Under the pieces are notes generated by a model. That model saw only the letters and a program-made list of their open reading frames with translations, ran no database searches and was not told the DNA's origin. Position numbers and translations under genes: made by a program. A stretch of DNA of 64,000 nucleotides from Rhodobacteraceae bacterium SB2 (GTDB lineage: Bacteria; Pseudomonadota; Alphaproteobacteria; Rhodobacterales; Rhodobacteraceae). Shown here in pieces: positions 10,161 through 19,246 of this stretch. The stretch spans positions 186,001-250,000 of the forward strand of contig LGRT01000018.1 of the NCBI GenBank assembly GCA_001642945.1. Reading direction: 5' to 3'. Numbering within the stretch: position 1 is the stretch's first letter; every line of letters starts with the position of its first letter.

Positions 10161-10187
10161 AAAAATTTATATGGCCATATTATTTTT
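10161..10187. promoter_or_regulatory. Candidate BetI operator between betB and betI
   Basis: A perfect 12-base palindrome, ATATGGCCATAT (10169-10180), is flanked by outer arms AAAAAT (10161-10166) and ATTTTT (10182-10187), giving a 27-base inverted repeat. It lies 60 bases upstream of betB and 46 bases upstream of betI. TetR-family repressors bind such palindromes in divergent control regions, so BetI repression relieved by choline is the likely use. Confidence 0.55.
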
Positions 10188-10232
10188 GATATATTTCTTG
10201 AAATTTTACCCCAGCCACGTCAGATAAACCCC

Positions 10233-10814
10233 ATGGAAAGACGCAGCATTCGTGACATACGCAATTCAGAATTCATTCAAGCCACTTTGCAAGCGGTACA
10301 ACAGAAAGGATTTCAGAATGTCACTTTAAGTGAAATTGCTGCCTATGCGAGCACCACAGCTGCCAGCATAACCTATCATTTTGGCAGCAAAGAAAACCTG
10401 CTGGAAGCTACGATGCGCCACTTACTCGAACTCTTGCGCCGTGAGGTCATCAACAATCTAAAAGAAGCCAAGACACCCAAACAACGCCTGCAAGCCGTTT
10501 TAACTGCAAACTTTTCCGATTCTCTATTCACCAAAACCCATTGCAATGTCTGGGTGCAGTTTTGGTCAGCCGCGCCCTACCAACCCGCGCTGGCGCGGCT
10601 TCAAAAAATCAATCGCTCTCGCGTGGCCAGCCATTTGCGCCGCGAAACGCAGCTCCTGGTTGCTTCAGAGCGCCAACAAATGTTGGAACAGGCGCTGCAG
10701 TCCTATATAGACGGAGTTTGGATAAGTGCGGCGCAATCCACGGCTGTGATAGACGCTAAAGCCGCGCGTACAGATATCAATAATTTATTGGATCTGCTCG
10801 TAAGCGCCGGCTAA
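10233..10814 (+). CDS. betI: TetR-family repressor of choline genes
   Basis: This is a 193-residue TetR-type regulator, the expected size for BetI. The N-terminal helix-turn-helix covers about residues 8-56 (NVTLSEIAAYASTTAASITY, then HFGSKENLLEAT). The C-terminal ligand domain contains CNVWVQFWSAAPYQPAL near 105-121, the aromatic region usual in BetI. No strong Shine-Dalgarno sequence is seen before ATG 10233. It is divergent from betBA and its stop codon overlaps that of betC on the other strand. Choline as inducer is inferred from the family and the location. Confidence 0.88.
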   Translation: MERRSIRDIRNSEFIQATLQAVQQKGFQNVTLSEIAAYASTTAASITYHFGSKENLLEATMRHLLELLRREVINNLKEAKTPKQRLQAVLTANFSDSLFTKTHCNVWVQFWSAAPYQPALARLQKINRSRVASHLRRETQLLVASERQQMLEQALQSYIDGVWISAAQSTAVIDAKAARTDINNLLDLLVSAG

Positions 10815-12322
10815 CCCCCTCTGGGAAAGCGCTGTTGGCTTTCCAAAATATTCAGATTCATATGGTTGCGCATATAGCGTTCAGAGGCATCTTGCAGCGG
10901 CTGGTAATCCCAAGGGTAATAGCCCCCCTTGCGTACCGCCTCATACACCACCAAGCGGCCCGCCTGGCTTTGTCGAACAGCGGCGTCAAAGGCGTTAAGA
11001 TCCCAGCGCGCCTCGGATTTTGCCTTGAGCGACGCCACCGTGCCCTGATGCGCCGGCAGATTGGCCAAATTTACCCGCTCTTGCGGGTCCACCTCCAAAT
11101 CAAACAACTGATCCGGATCCAGCAAACAGCGGTTATATTTCCAGCGCCCATAGCGCAAAGACACCAGCGGAGCATAAGAGCCTTCTGCCGCGTATTCCAT
11201 CGCCACGGGCGCGCTGCGCGCTTGACCATGCGCCAGCGGCACCAAAGTTTCACCGGCCGTCCAAGGCTGCAAAGCATCAAGCGATATGCCGGCCAGATCG
11301 CAGAGCGTTGGGCAGACATCCAGCGTTGAAACCGGCTGGGTCAGCAGCCCCGCGGGCAGCTCTGGCGCCGATATCATCAAAGGCACCCGCGCAGACCCCT
11401 CATAAAAAGACATTTTAAACCACAAGCCCCGCTCACCCAGCATATCCCCATGATCTGAAACAAAAACAATATGGGCTTCTTGCTGCGTGGTTTCTAACAC
11501 CTCTAAAATCTCACCAATTTTATAGTCAAGATAGCTGATATTGGAGAAATAGGCGCGGCGGGCGTCACGGATCATCGCCTCGCTCAAAGAATATGAGCGC
11601 CAATCATTGGCATCAAATAACCGTTGTGAATGCGGATCATGCTCGGCATAAGGAAGCGCTGCAACCGCGGGGCTGAGATGCGCGCAATCCTCATAAAGAT
11701 CCCAGTATTTTTTGCGTGCAACGTAAGGATCATGTGGATGCGTAAAGCTAACGGTGAGGCACCAGGGGCGATCATCTTTGCCACGCGCCAGATCGTATAA
11801 TTTACGGCAGCTTTGATAAGCAACCTCATCATCATATTCAAGCTGGTTTGAAATTTCACCGATCCCCGCACCCGTCACCGAACCCATATTGTGATACCAC
11901 CAATCAATGCGCGTGCCAGGTTTGCGGTAATCCGGCGTCCACCCAAAATCAGCGGGGTAAATATCGGTGGTCAAACGCTCCTCAAACCCGTGCAACTGAT
12001 CCGGACCAACAAAATGCATTTTGCCAGATAGGCAGGTTTGGTAGCCTGCCGCGCGCAAATGATGCGCATAGGTGGGTATAGAGGCTGCAAATTCAGCAGC
12101 ATTGTCATAGACCCCCGTTGTCGAGGGCAATTGCCCCGACATGAATGAGGCCCGCGCCGGCGCGCATAACGGGCTGGCGGTATAGGCATTGGCAAACCGC
12201 GCCGAGCGCTGCGCCAGGCGTTTTAAATGCGGCGCGTGCAGCCAGTCGGCAGGGCCGTCCGGAAACAGAGTTCCATTCAACTGATCAACCATAATAATTA
12301 GAATATTTGGGGAAGATGTCAT
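10811..12322 (-). CDS. betC: Choline-sulfatase
   Basis: This 503-residue type I sulfatase hydrolyses choline-O-sulfate to choline and sulfate, feeding betBA. The metal-binding start reads ILIIMVDQLNGTLFP. The formylglycine signature CAPAR lies at residues 53-57, with Cys53 as the residue to be converted. The C-terminal half has the choline-sulfatase features GPDQLHGFEERLTTDIYP and SDHGDMLGERGLWFKM. No signal peptide is visible, so a cytoplasmic enzyme is expected, as for Sinorhizobium BetC. ATG 12322 has GAGG eight bases upstream. It converges on betI with a four-base overlap. No anaerobic or FGE maturase gene is in the window. Confidence 0.92.
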   Translation of the reverse strand: MTSSPNILIIMVDQLNGTLFPDGPADWLHAPHLKRLAQRSARFANAYTASPLCAPARASFMSGQLPSTTGVYDNAAEFAASIPTYAHHLRAAGYQTCLSGKMHFVGPDQLHGFEERLTTDIYPADFGWTPDYRKPGTRIDWWYHNMGSVTGAGIGEISNQLEYDDEVAYQSCRKLYDLARGKDDRPWCLTVSFTHPHDPYVARKKYWDLYEDCAHLSPAVAALPYAEHDPHSQRLFDANDWRSYSLSEAMIRDARRAYFSNISYLDYKIGEILEVLETTQQEAHIVFVSDHGDMLGERGLWFKMSFYEGSARVPLMISAPELPAGLLTQPVSTLDVCPTLCDLAGISLDALQPWTAGETLVPLAHGQARSAPVAMEYAAEGSYAPLVSLRYGRWKYNRCLLDPDQLFDLEVDPQERVNLANLPAHQGTVASLKAKSEARWDLNAFDAAVRQSQAGRLVVYEAVRKGGYYPWDYQPLQDASERYMRNHMNLNILESQQRFPRGG

Positions 12323-12378
12323 GCAAGCGCCTCTTTCAGATACAGGTTACTCGGTCAGAGCCTCCATAAGGTAAAAGC

Positions 12379-13284
12379 CTAGACTTTTGTAGCAGGAACT
12401 GGGGGGGTGCGCAGACGACGTTGCAAAACCGCCTCGCGCCAGCTGATAAAACTGACCGATGCCAAAATTGTGCCGCCCCCAATCACCACCCATGGATCGA
12501 GCGGTTCGTCAAAAAACACTATCCCAACCGACACCGCCCAGACCAGCTGTAAAAACGTAACCGGCTGCGTGATGTTCACGGGCGCTGCAGCAAAGGCCAG
12601 CGTCATCGTGTAATGCCCCAATGTGGCAAAGCAGGCCACACCAAAAAGGATAAGCAAATCGTTAGTCGAGGGCGGAACCCAAACCATCCATGCCATCGGC
12701 GCCAGCCCCACCGTGACAAAGAGTGAAAGCATCACAACGATTGTACCCGCCGAAACTTGATCGCTGAGCCGTTTGGTTAACAAATAAGAGCAGGCAAAAA
12801 ATACCGCAGCCAACAGCATCGCCAGATGCCCCATATCCACGCTGCGAATACCGGGGCGCAAAATAATCAAGGCCCCCACCAACGCAATGCCGACGGCGAT
12901 CACCCGCCGCAACGCCAGTTTTTCGCCCAAAAATAACGCCGCCCCCAACGTCACATAAATCGGCGATAGGTAATTCATCGCCGTTACATCCGCCAAAGGA
13001 ATCCGCGCCATCGCAAAAAACCATAAAAACACCGCCCCCACATGCGCCGCGCCGCGATACACAAAAAGCCGCATCAACGGCTGAGAAAAGTCGCTTTTGA
13101 AAACCGACCCCAGCATCGGCACCAGCAAGACCAAGCCCAAAGCATATCGCAAAAACGCCGCCTCAGCGGCGGGCATATCCGGCCCTAAATATTTCACCAA
13201 GGAGGTGACGCCCACAAACATAAGCCCTGTCACGATCATCCATAAGATGCCGCGTAAGGTCGATGAAGAAGAGCGTTCGGTCAT
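12379..13284 (-). CDS. EamA/DMT-family permease
   Basis: This is a 301-residue inner-membrane protein with about ten predicted helices in two EamA repeats (first repeat about 12-140, second about 155-285). The family moves amino acids, nucleobases or other metabolites, usually outwards, and the substrate cannot be told from sequence. PLADVTAMNYLSPIYVTLGA and the matching PVNITQPVTFLQLVWAVSVG are the equivalent conserved stretches of the two halves. ATG 13284 lacks a good Shine-Dalgarno sequence. It lies 39 bases downstream of the LysE-type gene and may share its transcript. Confidence 0.85.
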   Translation of the reverse strand: MTERSSSSTLRGILWMIVTGLMFVGVTSLVKYLGPDMPAAEAAFLRYALGLVLLVPMLGSVFKSDFSQPLMRLFVYRGAAHVGAVFLWFFAMARIPLADVTAMNYLSPIYVTLGAALFLGEKLALRRVIAVGIALVGALIILRPGIRSVDMGHLAMLLAAVFFACSYLLTKRLSDQVSAGTIVVMLSLFVTVGLAPMAWMVWVPPSTNDLLILFGVACFATLGHYTMTLAFAAAPVNITQPVTFLQLVWAVSVGIVFFDEPLDPWVVIGGGTILASVSFISWREAVLQRRLRTPPVPATKV

Positions 13285-13323
13285 GGCGTTACTGAAAAGC
13301 TAAATAGCCCCAAAGCACAAGAG

Positions 13324-13923
13324 CTAATGAGACGCGAGCAGGCTGTAAGCGATTGCCCACATCACAAGCGCAATCCCGATGTCTAAAATCTGCCATGCGC
13401 GGGGATTGGCAAAAAATGGCGCCAAAAGACGCGCGCCGAAGCCCAATCCGAAGAAAAACGTAAAACTGGCTAGCATCGCCCCTAAACCAAAACCCAACGG
13501 GCTTTCAGATTGGTTCGCAATCCCCCCCAGCAAAATCACCGTATCAAGATATACATGGGGATTTAAAAAGGTCAGCGCCAAGCAGGTGAACAAGGCCGCC
13601 GATAAAGACATCACATCGCCCATTGCATCCAAAGCGTGATTGCCACGCCAAGCCGATATCATGCTGCGTATACCATAGGCGAACAGAAACAACGCCCCTG
13701 CAAAGCGGATCCAGCTCATAAGGTTGGGCAGGGCCTCCAAAAGAGTGCCCAAACCAAACACCCCCAGAAAAATCAACAGCGCATCAGAAGCCGCACAAAG
13801 CAACACGATCGGCAAAACAAAACGGCGCATCAACCCCGCCTTCAACACGAAGGCGTTTTGCGCTCCGATCGCGAGGATCAACGAAAAACCAAGGCCAAAG
13901 CCCAAAAAGAAAGGTTCGATCAT
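13324..13923 (-). CDS. LysE/ArgO-type amino-acid exporter
   Basis: This is an inner-membrane exporter of the LysE superfamily, 199 residues from ATG 13923. The N-terminus MIEPFFLGFGLGFSLILAIG leads into AQNAFVLKAGL, the typical LysE/ArgO motif. About six helices follow. NPHVYLDTVILLGG near residues 120-133 matches the second conserved motif. An in-frame upstream ATG at 13971 would add a hydrophilic leader that the family lacks, so the later start is chosen. Export of arginine or lysine is the usual role. No LysR-type regulator sits beside it, which leaves the substrate open. Confidence 0.88.
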   Translation of the reverse strand: MIEPFFLGFGLGFSLILAIGAQNAFVLKAGLMRRFVLPIVLLCAASDALLIFLGVFGLGTLLEALPNLMSWIRFAGALFLFAYGIRSMISAWRGNHALDAMGDVMSLSAALFTCLALTFLNPHVYLDTVILLGGIANQSESPLGFGLGAMLASFTFFFGLGFGARLLAPFFANPRAWQILDIGIALVMWAIAYSLLASH

Positions 13924-13998
13924 GATATAGGTCTTGCGAAAATCATCCGCGACACAAGCCATAAAACACAAGGCAAAACAACCGTAGAACAGCCCCCC

Positions 13999-14292
13999 CT
14001 ACGCGATGGGGCTTGTATAGCTTCCCGCTTTGGTATTGGGCGCATGCGACAGTAACCCGCGCCCGATCAAGGCCTTCAAACACCTGTGGAAGGTCGGCTG
14101 CGCCATGCCCAACAACAAAGCGTGCCTTTTAATATCAACAGATTTTGCAGTGCCACCCGCCAAATAAATTTCTGTGTAAGACGCGTAGAACACGTCTTTT
14201 TCGTTTTGGGTCAATGCCCCAAGGCCCACTTCGTCTTCCAGACCCAAAAGCAGCTCGCGCATTTGCGCCATTTTAAAGTATCGTTGGGACAT
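13999..14292 (-). CDS. Small winged-helix-like protein, function unknown
   Basis: I cannot name this 97-residue soluble protein. The second half (KRHALLLGMAQPTFHRCLKA, then LIGRGLL) has the spacing of a helix-turn-helix with recognition helix QPTFHRCLKAL, followed by GSYTSPIA like a wing. The first half (MAQMRELLLGLEDEVGL, then NEKDVFYASYTE) looks helical. ATG 14292 has an AGGTG site six bases upstream. It stops 76 bases before the LysE gene and has almost 500 non-coding bases upstream. A small transcriptional regulator, perhaps of the LysE/EamA pair, is the best guess. Confidence 0.6.
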   Translation of the reverse strand: MSQRYFKMAQMRELLLGLEDEVGLGALTQNEKDVFYASYTEIYLAGGTAKSVDIKRHALLLGMAQPTFHRCLKALIGRGLLSHAPNTKAGSYTSPIA

Positions 14293-14790
14293 TATTCACC
14301 TGTCACAAACGCCAAATGGCCGTTTGATCGATTTAATTGCCGAAACCATAAAAGTCTTAAAACCATACCTGAAGTCGATCAAAAAACTATCTGACTTTCA
14401 ATACAAAATTGTGTCAATTAAAAAGTTATCATAATGACTTAAGGAAATCTTTGCATTGACCCTGCGCGACGGAAGGGCGCGCCAATTTTACCGGAAAACT
14501 GCTAAACTCGGCTTGGCATCGTCTCAAAAAATGTATAATTTGTGGGCCAAAAACAAAGAACTGTCACTAATTTCTGACGCTGTACATAAAAGATTACACA
14601 GCCAGCGAATGATGTCATAAAGATAATCGTTTCGCACGCCAAGCGCAATCAGCTCAAAAAAATAAACAACAAAAAACGCACAAAAAAAATTTCAAAGCGC
14701 GATTTCACCAATTTCACAGAATCGTGTCGAAATCCGATCATGCATTAGGTTAATATGAACGCCTCGATATCATATGTACCAAAAAGATAC
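14293..14790. other. AT-rich intergenic region, no gene found
   Basis: These 498 bases lie upstream of the small HTH gene and downstream of yebC. The stretch is distinctly AT-rich, with several A-runs (14657-14695). I found no credible coding frame with a ribosome site, no tRNA and no strong terminator. Both flanking genes are on the minus strand, so the promoter of the HTH gene should lie in the part near 14300-14400. A small RNA cannot be excluded. Confidence 0.5.
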
Positions 14791-15543
14791 TCAATCAGAA
14801 GCTTCCAATTGCGCTATAACCTCATCACTAGCTTCAAAATTGGTTGTCACGCGCTGAACATCATCGTCATCCTCAAGCGCATCGATCAGCCTCATCAGCT
14901 TTTCCATCCCTTCAAGATCAAGCTCTGTGGTGGTTGTGGGTTTCCAAACCAGCTTGGTGGACAGGCTTTCGCCCAAATCATTTTCCAACATTTGCGCCAC
15001 TTCATTCAGGCTGGTGTCTTCACACCAGATGAAATGCCCATCTTCTGAGCTTTCTACATCTTCCGCGCCCGCTTCCAGCGCCGCCATCATTACGCTATCA
15101 TCATCACCGGCGGATACGGCGTAGCTCACCTGACCTTTGCGATCAAACATAAACCCTACCGAACCGGTTTCCCCCAAATTGCCGCCGTGTTTTCCGAAGG
15201 TCGAGCGCACATTCGATGCCGTGCGGTTTCTGTTATCGGTCATTGTTTCAACGATCACTGCCACGCCATTTGGGCCGTAGCCCTCATAACGGATTTCTTC
15301 ATACTCATCCCCATCACCCGCAACCGATTTTTTAATCGCGCGCTCAATCACATCTTTTGGAACCGAATTTGATTTGGCTTCCTTAACAGCCAAGCGCAAA
15401 CGGGGGTTTTTTTCAGGATCCGGATCCCCCATTTTGGCGGCTACGGTAATTTCTTTGGAAAGCTTCGAAAATAATTTTGAGCGCGCCGCATCTTGGCGCC
15501 CTTTGCGATGCTGAATGTTCGCCCATTTTGAATGGCCTGCCAT
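14791..15543 (-). CDS. YebC/PmpR-family protein
   Basis: This is a 250-residue YebC-family protein. The family acts in transcriptional regulation and, in some bacteria, in relieving ribosome stalling at proline stretches. The N-terminus [20 protein letters not shown] is the family signature. It continues into the [18 protein letters not shown] segment and the [10 protein letters not shown] motif near residue 93. ATG 15543 has a GGAGG site five bases upstream. The frame extends 25 codons further upstream, but that part is not conserved-looking. It is not linked to ruvC here, the common partner in other bacteria. The identification is firm; the molecular role in this organism is not. Confidence 0.95.
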   Translation of the reverse strand: MAGHSKWANIQHRKGRQDAARSKLFSKLSKEITVAAKMGDPDPEKNPRLRLAVKEAKSNSVPKDVIERAIKKSVAGDGDEYEEIRYEGYGPNGVAVIVETMTDNRNRTASNVRSTFGKHGGNLGETGSVGFMFDRKGQVSYAVSAGDDDSVMMAALEAGAEDVESSEDGHFIWCEDTSLNEVAQMLENDLGESLSTKLVWKPTTTTELDLEGMEKLMRLIDALEDDDDVQRVTTNFEASDEVIAQLEASD

Positions 15544-15684
15544 TTTTCCCTCCGAAATTCGCTTATCTGCGCCTATATAGGTCAGGCTATCGCCGAGGGG
15601 CAAGCCACGAATCTGCAAAGTTTATCACCATGGGCCATGTCTCGGCAAAACAGGCTTAAAATCCCCAAAACCAGACCAGCCGCT

Positions 15685-17469
15685 TTAAAAGGGCCATAGT
15701 TTGGGAATAAACCAAGCCGATAAAAGCCCGATACTCAGATTGAGCGGCACACCAACGCGCAAAAAATCAGAAAACCGATATCCGCCGGGCCCGTAGACCA
15801 GCATATTGGTTTGATAGCCAATCGGCGTGGCAAAGCTGGCCGAAGCGGCCACCATCACCGCCACAACCAACGGCCGGGGATCAACGCCCAAATCATGCGC
15901 CAATGCAATTGCCAAAGGCGTGATGATCACGGCTACCGCATTATTTGACACCACTTCTGTGAGCAGCGAGGTCAGCAGGTAGAAGCACCAAATCAACAAG
16001 AAGGGCGACAGGCCCGCGATCGCGGGTGTCAGAGCCTTAACCACAAGTGCCACCGCGCCCGCATGGCCCAACCCGGCGCCTATGGCCAACATTGAAAATA
16101 TCAAAACCAACAAGCGGCCCTGAACGAAAGCAAAGGCTTCCTCTGCGTCAATGGCCCGCGTCACAAGCAATATCGCGGCGGCCACCAAGCTAAGTACGAA
16201 AAGAGGTGCAAGGCCAAAACCGGCCATCAGCACCAAACCCAAAATCGTTCCAAATGCGATGGGCGCATGACGGCGGCGGAACGCTTGCACAGTCGGTTGA
16301 GAAATATCAACCACGGCAAATTCTTGTGCCAAACGTTTGATGTCTTCAGCAGCGCCTTCGAGCAGCAGCGTATCCCCCAAAGTGATAATAAGAGAGTGCA
16401 AATTTTGCGCTATATTCTGATTATGCCGATGCACAGCCAGCGTATAAACCCCAAAGCGCCGTCGCAAATGCAAATCGCTCAGCCTGCGCCCCAGCATTTG
16501 GCACCCAGGCGTAATTAATATTTCAACCGTTGTGGTTTCCACGGCAGAAACCTGATCCACCGCGCCTTTTCGCCTTAAGGTTTTTTCTTGCTGTAGCCCC
16601 AACAATTCCCCGATCGGAGAGCGTAAAACAACCCGGTCACCTGCGTTTAGCCGGATTGCCTTTAATCTATCACGCAACGAGGCGTTCTTGCGCAGCACAT
16701 CGATCACCCGAACCCCTTGCCGGCGAAATAAGGCCACTTTTAAGACCGGCCTACCGATAAGCGCCGAGCCCGGCGGGATAAGCACTTCGCTGAAAAATTT
16801 CTTCTGCGTTTGATCTGATAATACATCCGCCAAACTGGCGCGTTCGGGCAAAAGCAACGGCGCGATAAACCGCAGATAAACCGAGCCCCAGATCACCAAG
16901 ATTAAAGCCAAAGGTGTGATTTCAAAAAGCCCAAACCCCGCCAAACCCAAGTCACGGGCAACCCCATCCACCAATAAATTGGTGGAGGTCCCCAACAGGG
17001 TCAACATGCCACCTAATATGGCTGTATAGGAAAGCGGAATAAGAACTTTACTGGCAGCAATATTCAGGTTTCGGGCCAATTGCACAAAGACTGGGATCAT
17101 CACCACCACCACCGGCGTGTTCGACACCACCGCCGAAGATAACAACACGAATAGCAGTAGAAGGGCCAAAATGCCGCCAGGATGGCGCATTTTTCGATTT
17201 TGCACAGCCGAAATCAACGCATCCAAAGCGCCCGTGCGCACCAAGGCGGCCACCACGATGAACATCGCGCCAATCGTCCAAGGCGCCGGGTTTGAAAACA
17301 CTTGCAACGCGGTCTCATAGGGCAAAAGACCCGTCACCAAAAAAAGCGCGGCACCGCTTAAAGCAATGACCTCACTGGGAAACCGCTCTTGCCAAAACAT
17401 CACCAGCATCACTGCCACGATGCACAGCGAAAATCCCGCCGGCCATAAACCGGAAGAAAAAAAGACCAT
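15685..17469 (-). CDS. SLC13-type permease with two RCK_C domains
   Basis: This 594-residue membrane protein belongs to the divalent anion:sodium symporter (SLC13/CitT-ArsB) group. Helices fill residues about 10-190 and 400-590. Between them are two TrkA-C (RCK_C) domains, near 207-290 (VLIPPGSALIGRPVLKVALF) and 312-390 (ILITPGCQMLGRRLSDLHLR). The architecture matches bacterial anion permeases often annotated as sulfate or dicarboxylate transporters. The substrate is not shown by neighbours. ATG 17469 has AAGGA eight bases upstream. The gene lies 42 bases downstream of an EamA gene on the same strand. Confidence 0.85.
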   Translation of the reverse strand: MVFFSSGLWPAGFSLCIVAVMLVMFWQERFPSEVIALSGAALFLVTGLLPYETALQVFSNPAPWTIGAMFIVVAALVRTGALDALISAVQNRKMRHPGGILALLLLFVLLSSAVVSNTPVVVVMIPVFVQLARNLNIAASKVLIPLSYTAILGGMLTLLGTSTNLLVDGVARDLGLAGFGLFEITPLALILVIWGSVYLRFIAPLLLPERASLADVLSDQTQKKFFSEVLIPPGSALIGRPVLKVALFRRQGVRVIDVLRKNASLRDRLKAIRLNAGDRVVLRSPIGELLGLQQEKTLRRKGAVDQVSAVETTTVEILITPGCQMLGRRLSDLHLRRRFGVYTLAVHRHNQNIAQNLHSLIITLGDTLLLEGAAEDIKRLAQEFAVVDISQPTVQAFRRRHAPIAFGTILGLVLMAGFGLAPLFVLSLVAAAILLVTRAIDAEEAFAFVQGRLLVLIFSMLAIGAGLGHAGAVALVVKALTPAIAGLSPFLLIWCFYLLTSLLTEVVSNNAVAVIITPLAIALAHDLGVDPRPLVVAVMVAASASFATPIGYQTNMLVYGPGGYRFSDFLRVGVPLNLSIGLLSAWFIPKLWPF

Positions 17470-17511
17470 ACGCGTCCTTTCAAACCCACTCAGCCGCGCC
17501 TTAGACCGTGT

Positions 17512-18390
17512 TTAACGGCGCGGCTGCACCAAAAACATACCAATCAGTATGGCAGATAATGCCGCCCATAAAAACAGGCTTGGTTGCTCATTCAGCAGAA
17601 TAATCGCCCAGAAAACGGCAAAAATCGTAACGGCATAACTAACCTGTAGCGCGAAAACAGGCCCCGCCCGCTTCACCAACCACACATAGCTCGTATAGGC
17701 AAAAGCATGCAGCGTTGCCGAAGCGATCAAAGCAAGATCTGGCGCGCCCCATGGCAGGCGCGGGTCGATCCAATGCCCGCTGAGAAGCGCAAAAGGCAGC
17801 GTTGCAAGCGCTCCAAGACAGCTGGCGCCAAATAACGTGGCCACGGGGTTTAAGTTTTGAGTTCCAAACCGCGCAACGTAATTGCCCTCAAACCCATAGC
17901 AAAGGGGCGCAATGACGGCTAAGAAAATAAATCCCACTTTTGAAGAGTCGGGCAAACGCGCCTCTGGCAGCACCAGCAACATCACACCACAGAGCCCAAA
18001 AAACAGCCCCAAGAGCCGGAATTTCGCAAAGGTTTCATTGTCCATCATCACGGCAATAGGAAAGCCGAACATGGGTACAGTGGCGATAATCACCGCCAAA
18101 AACCCCGCCGGCAAGTGGATAGCAGCCGTATAAGAGGCCGAATTTGGCGCAATGGTGCCCACGCAGGCGATGATTGCAAACAAGCGCAGCGCGCCGGGCG
18201 TAATGGTTAAGCTTTGACGCCGGACCAGTAAGACAATGCCCAAAACGCTGGCGCAAATCACCTGTTGCCAAAAAATAAGGCCAAAAAACAAATAGCCATC
18301 CGAGACAATTACTTTTGTCAGCGGGATCGTTAAACCCCAGGCGGAGCCAATGCATAGCACCGCTAAATACGGCCAAATCCGTTCAATCAT
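17512..18390 (-). CDS. EamA/DMT-family permease
   Basis: This is a 292-residue inner-membrane protein with about ten helices and two EamA repeats. The first helix contains CIGSAWGLTIPLTKVIVSDG, and the repeat junction is near residue 145 (KVGFIFLAVIAPLCYGFEGN). Substrate is unknown; metabolite export is usual for the family. Its ATG overlaps the stop of the upstream phosphodiesterase gene as ATGA (18387-18390), so the two are translationally coupled. It is only distantly similar to the EamA protein at 12.4-13.3 kb and is not a recent duplicate. Confidence 0.86.
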   Translation of the reverse strand: MIERIWPYLAVLCIGSAWGLTIPLTKVIVSDGYLFFGLIFWQQVICASVLGIVLLVRRQSLTITPGALRLFAIIACVGTIAPNSASYTAAIHLPAGFLAVIIATVPMFGFPIAVMMDNETFAKFRLLGLFFGLCGVMLLVLPEARLPDSSKVGFIFLAVIAPLCYGFEGNYVARFGTQNLNPVATLFGASCLGALATLPFALLSGHWIDPRLPWGAPDLALIASATLHAFAYTSYVWLVKRAGPVFALQVSYAVTIFAVFWAIILLNEQPSLFLWAALSAILIGMFLVQPRR

Positions 18391-19199
18391 AAAGCCGCCG
18401 GTTGCAATTGACCGCCCACGCGGATCATCCTTACATTCTGCGCTTTTCCAGTGCTATCCTCAGTTTCCACGTAAAGCCCAGCAAGCGTGGCAGGTCCATC
18501 TGCCGGGCTGAACCGCGCCTTGGGCATACCCGTCACAAAGCGGCGCAAGGGTTCGGTTTTTTCCATCCCGATCACGCTGTTATAATCGCCGCACATGCCC
18601 GCATCGCTTTGATAGGCGGTGCCTTTGGGCAAGATCATCGCATCCGCGGTTGGAATATGCGTATGGGTGCCCACCACAACGCTGGCCCGCCCATCACAAA
18701 AATGCCCCATCCCCATTTTTTCAGAGGTTGCCTCGCAATGAATATCAACCAAGCTGGCCTGTATTTGCCCGCCCAAAGGATGACTACGCAACACCGCATC
18801 AATCGCCGAGAAAGGATCATCAAAGGGACGCTTCATAAACACCTGTCCCAAAACCTGCGCGATCAGAATTTTGCGCCCGCGCGCATCACTGAAAATACGC
18901 GCTCCGCGTCCCGGCGCGTTCTTGGCAAAATTTAAGGGGCGAATAATTCGTGGCTCTTTTTCGATAAATCCCAACATGTCTTTTTGATCAAACGCGTGAT
19001 CGCCCAAAGTGATGCAATCTGCACCCGCGCCAAGCAATGCGCGCGCATGATCGGGGCTTAATCCATGGCCACTTGTGGCGTTTTCAGCATTGACCACGGC
19101 AAAATCAATCTGCCACTCAGCTTTCAACCGCGGCAGTTTTTCAACCAGAGCTGCGCGACCTGCGCGCCCCATCACATCTCCAAGAAAAAGAAGCTTCAT
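18387..19199 (-). CDS. TIGR00282-family metallophosphoesterase (YmdB-like)
   Basis: This 270-residue metallophosphoesterase is related to YmdB, a cyclic-nucleotide phosphodiesterase of Bacillus. It begins MKLLFLGDVMGRAGR, with the first metal-ligand Asp. VNAENATSGHG near residues 39-49 supplies the Asn. GDHAFDQKDM, VDIHCEATSEKMGMG and VVGTHTHIPTADA supply the remaining Asp, Glu and His ligands. The start ATG 19199 is chosen because the family begins exactly there, and an upstream frame extension to 19235 is ignored. It is coupled to the downstream EamA gene by an ATGA overlap. The natural substrate in this group is not established. Confidence 0.9.
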   Translation of the reverse strand: MKLLFLGDVMGRAGRAALVEKLPRLKAEWQIDFAVVNAENATSGHGLSPDHARALLGAGADCITLGDHAFDQKDMLGFIEKEPRIIRPLNFAKNAPGRGARIFSDARGRKILIAQVLGQVFMKRPFDDPFSAIDAVLRSHPLGGQIQASLVDIHCEATSEKMGMGHFCDGRASVVVGTHTHIPTADAMILPKGTAYQSDAGMCGDYNSVIGMEKTEPLRRFVTGMPKARFSPADGPATLAGLYVETEDSTGKAQNVRMIRVGGQLQPAAL

Positions 19200-19246
19200 G
19201 CCGCCGTCCCTAGGGCCTCTGCCCTGAAAGCGCAAGCAAAAGCCGG

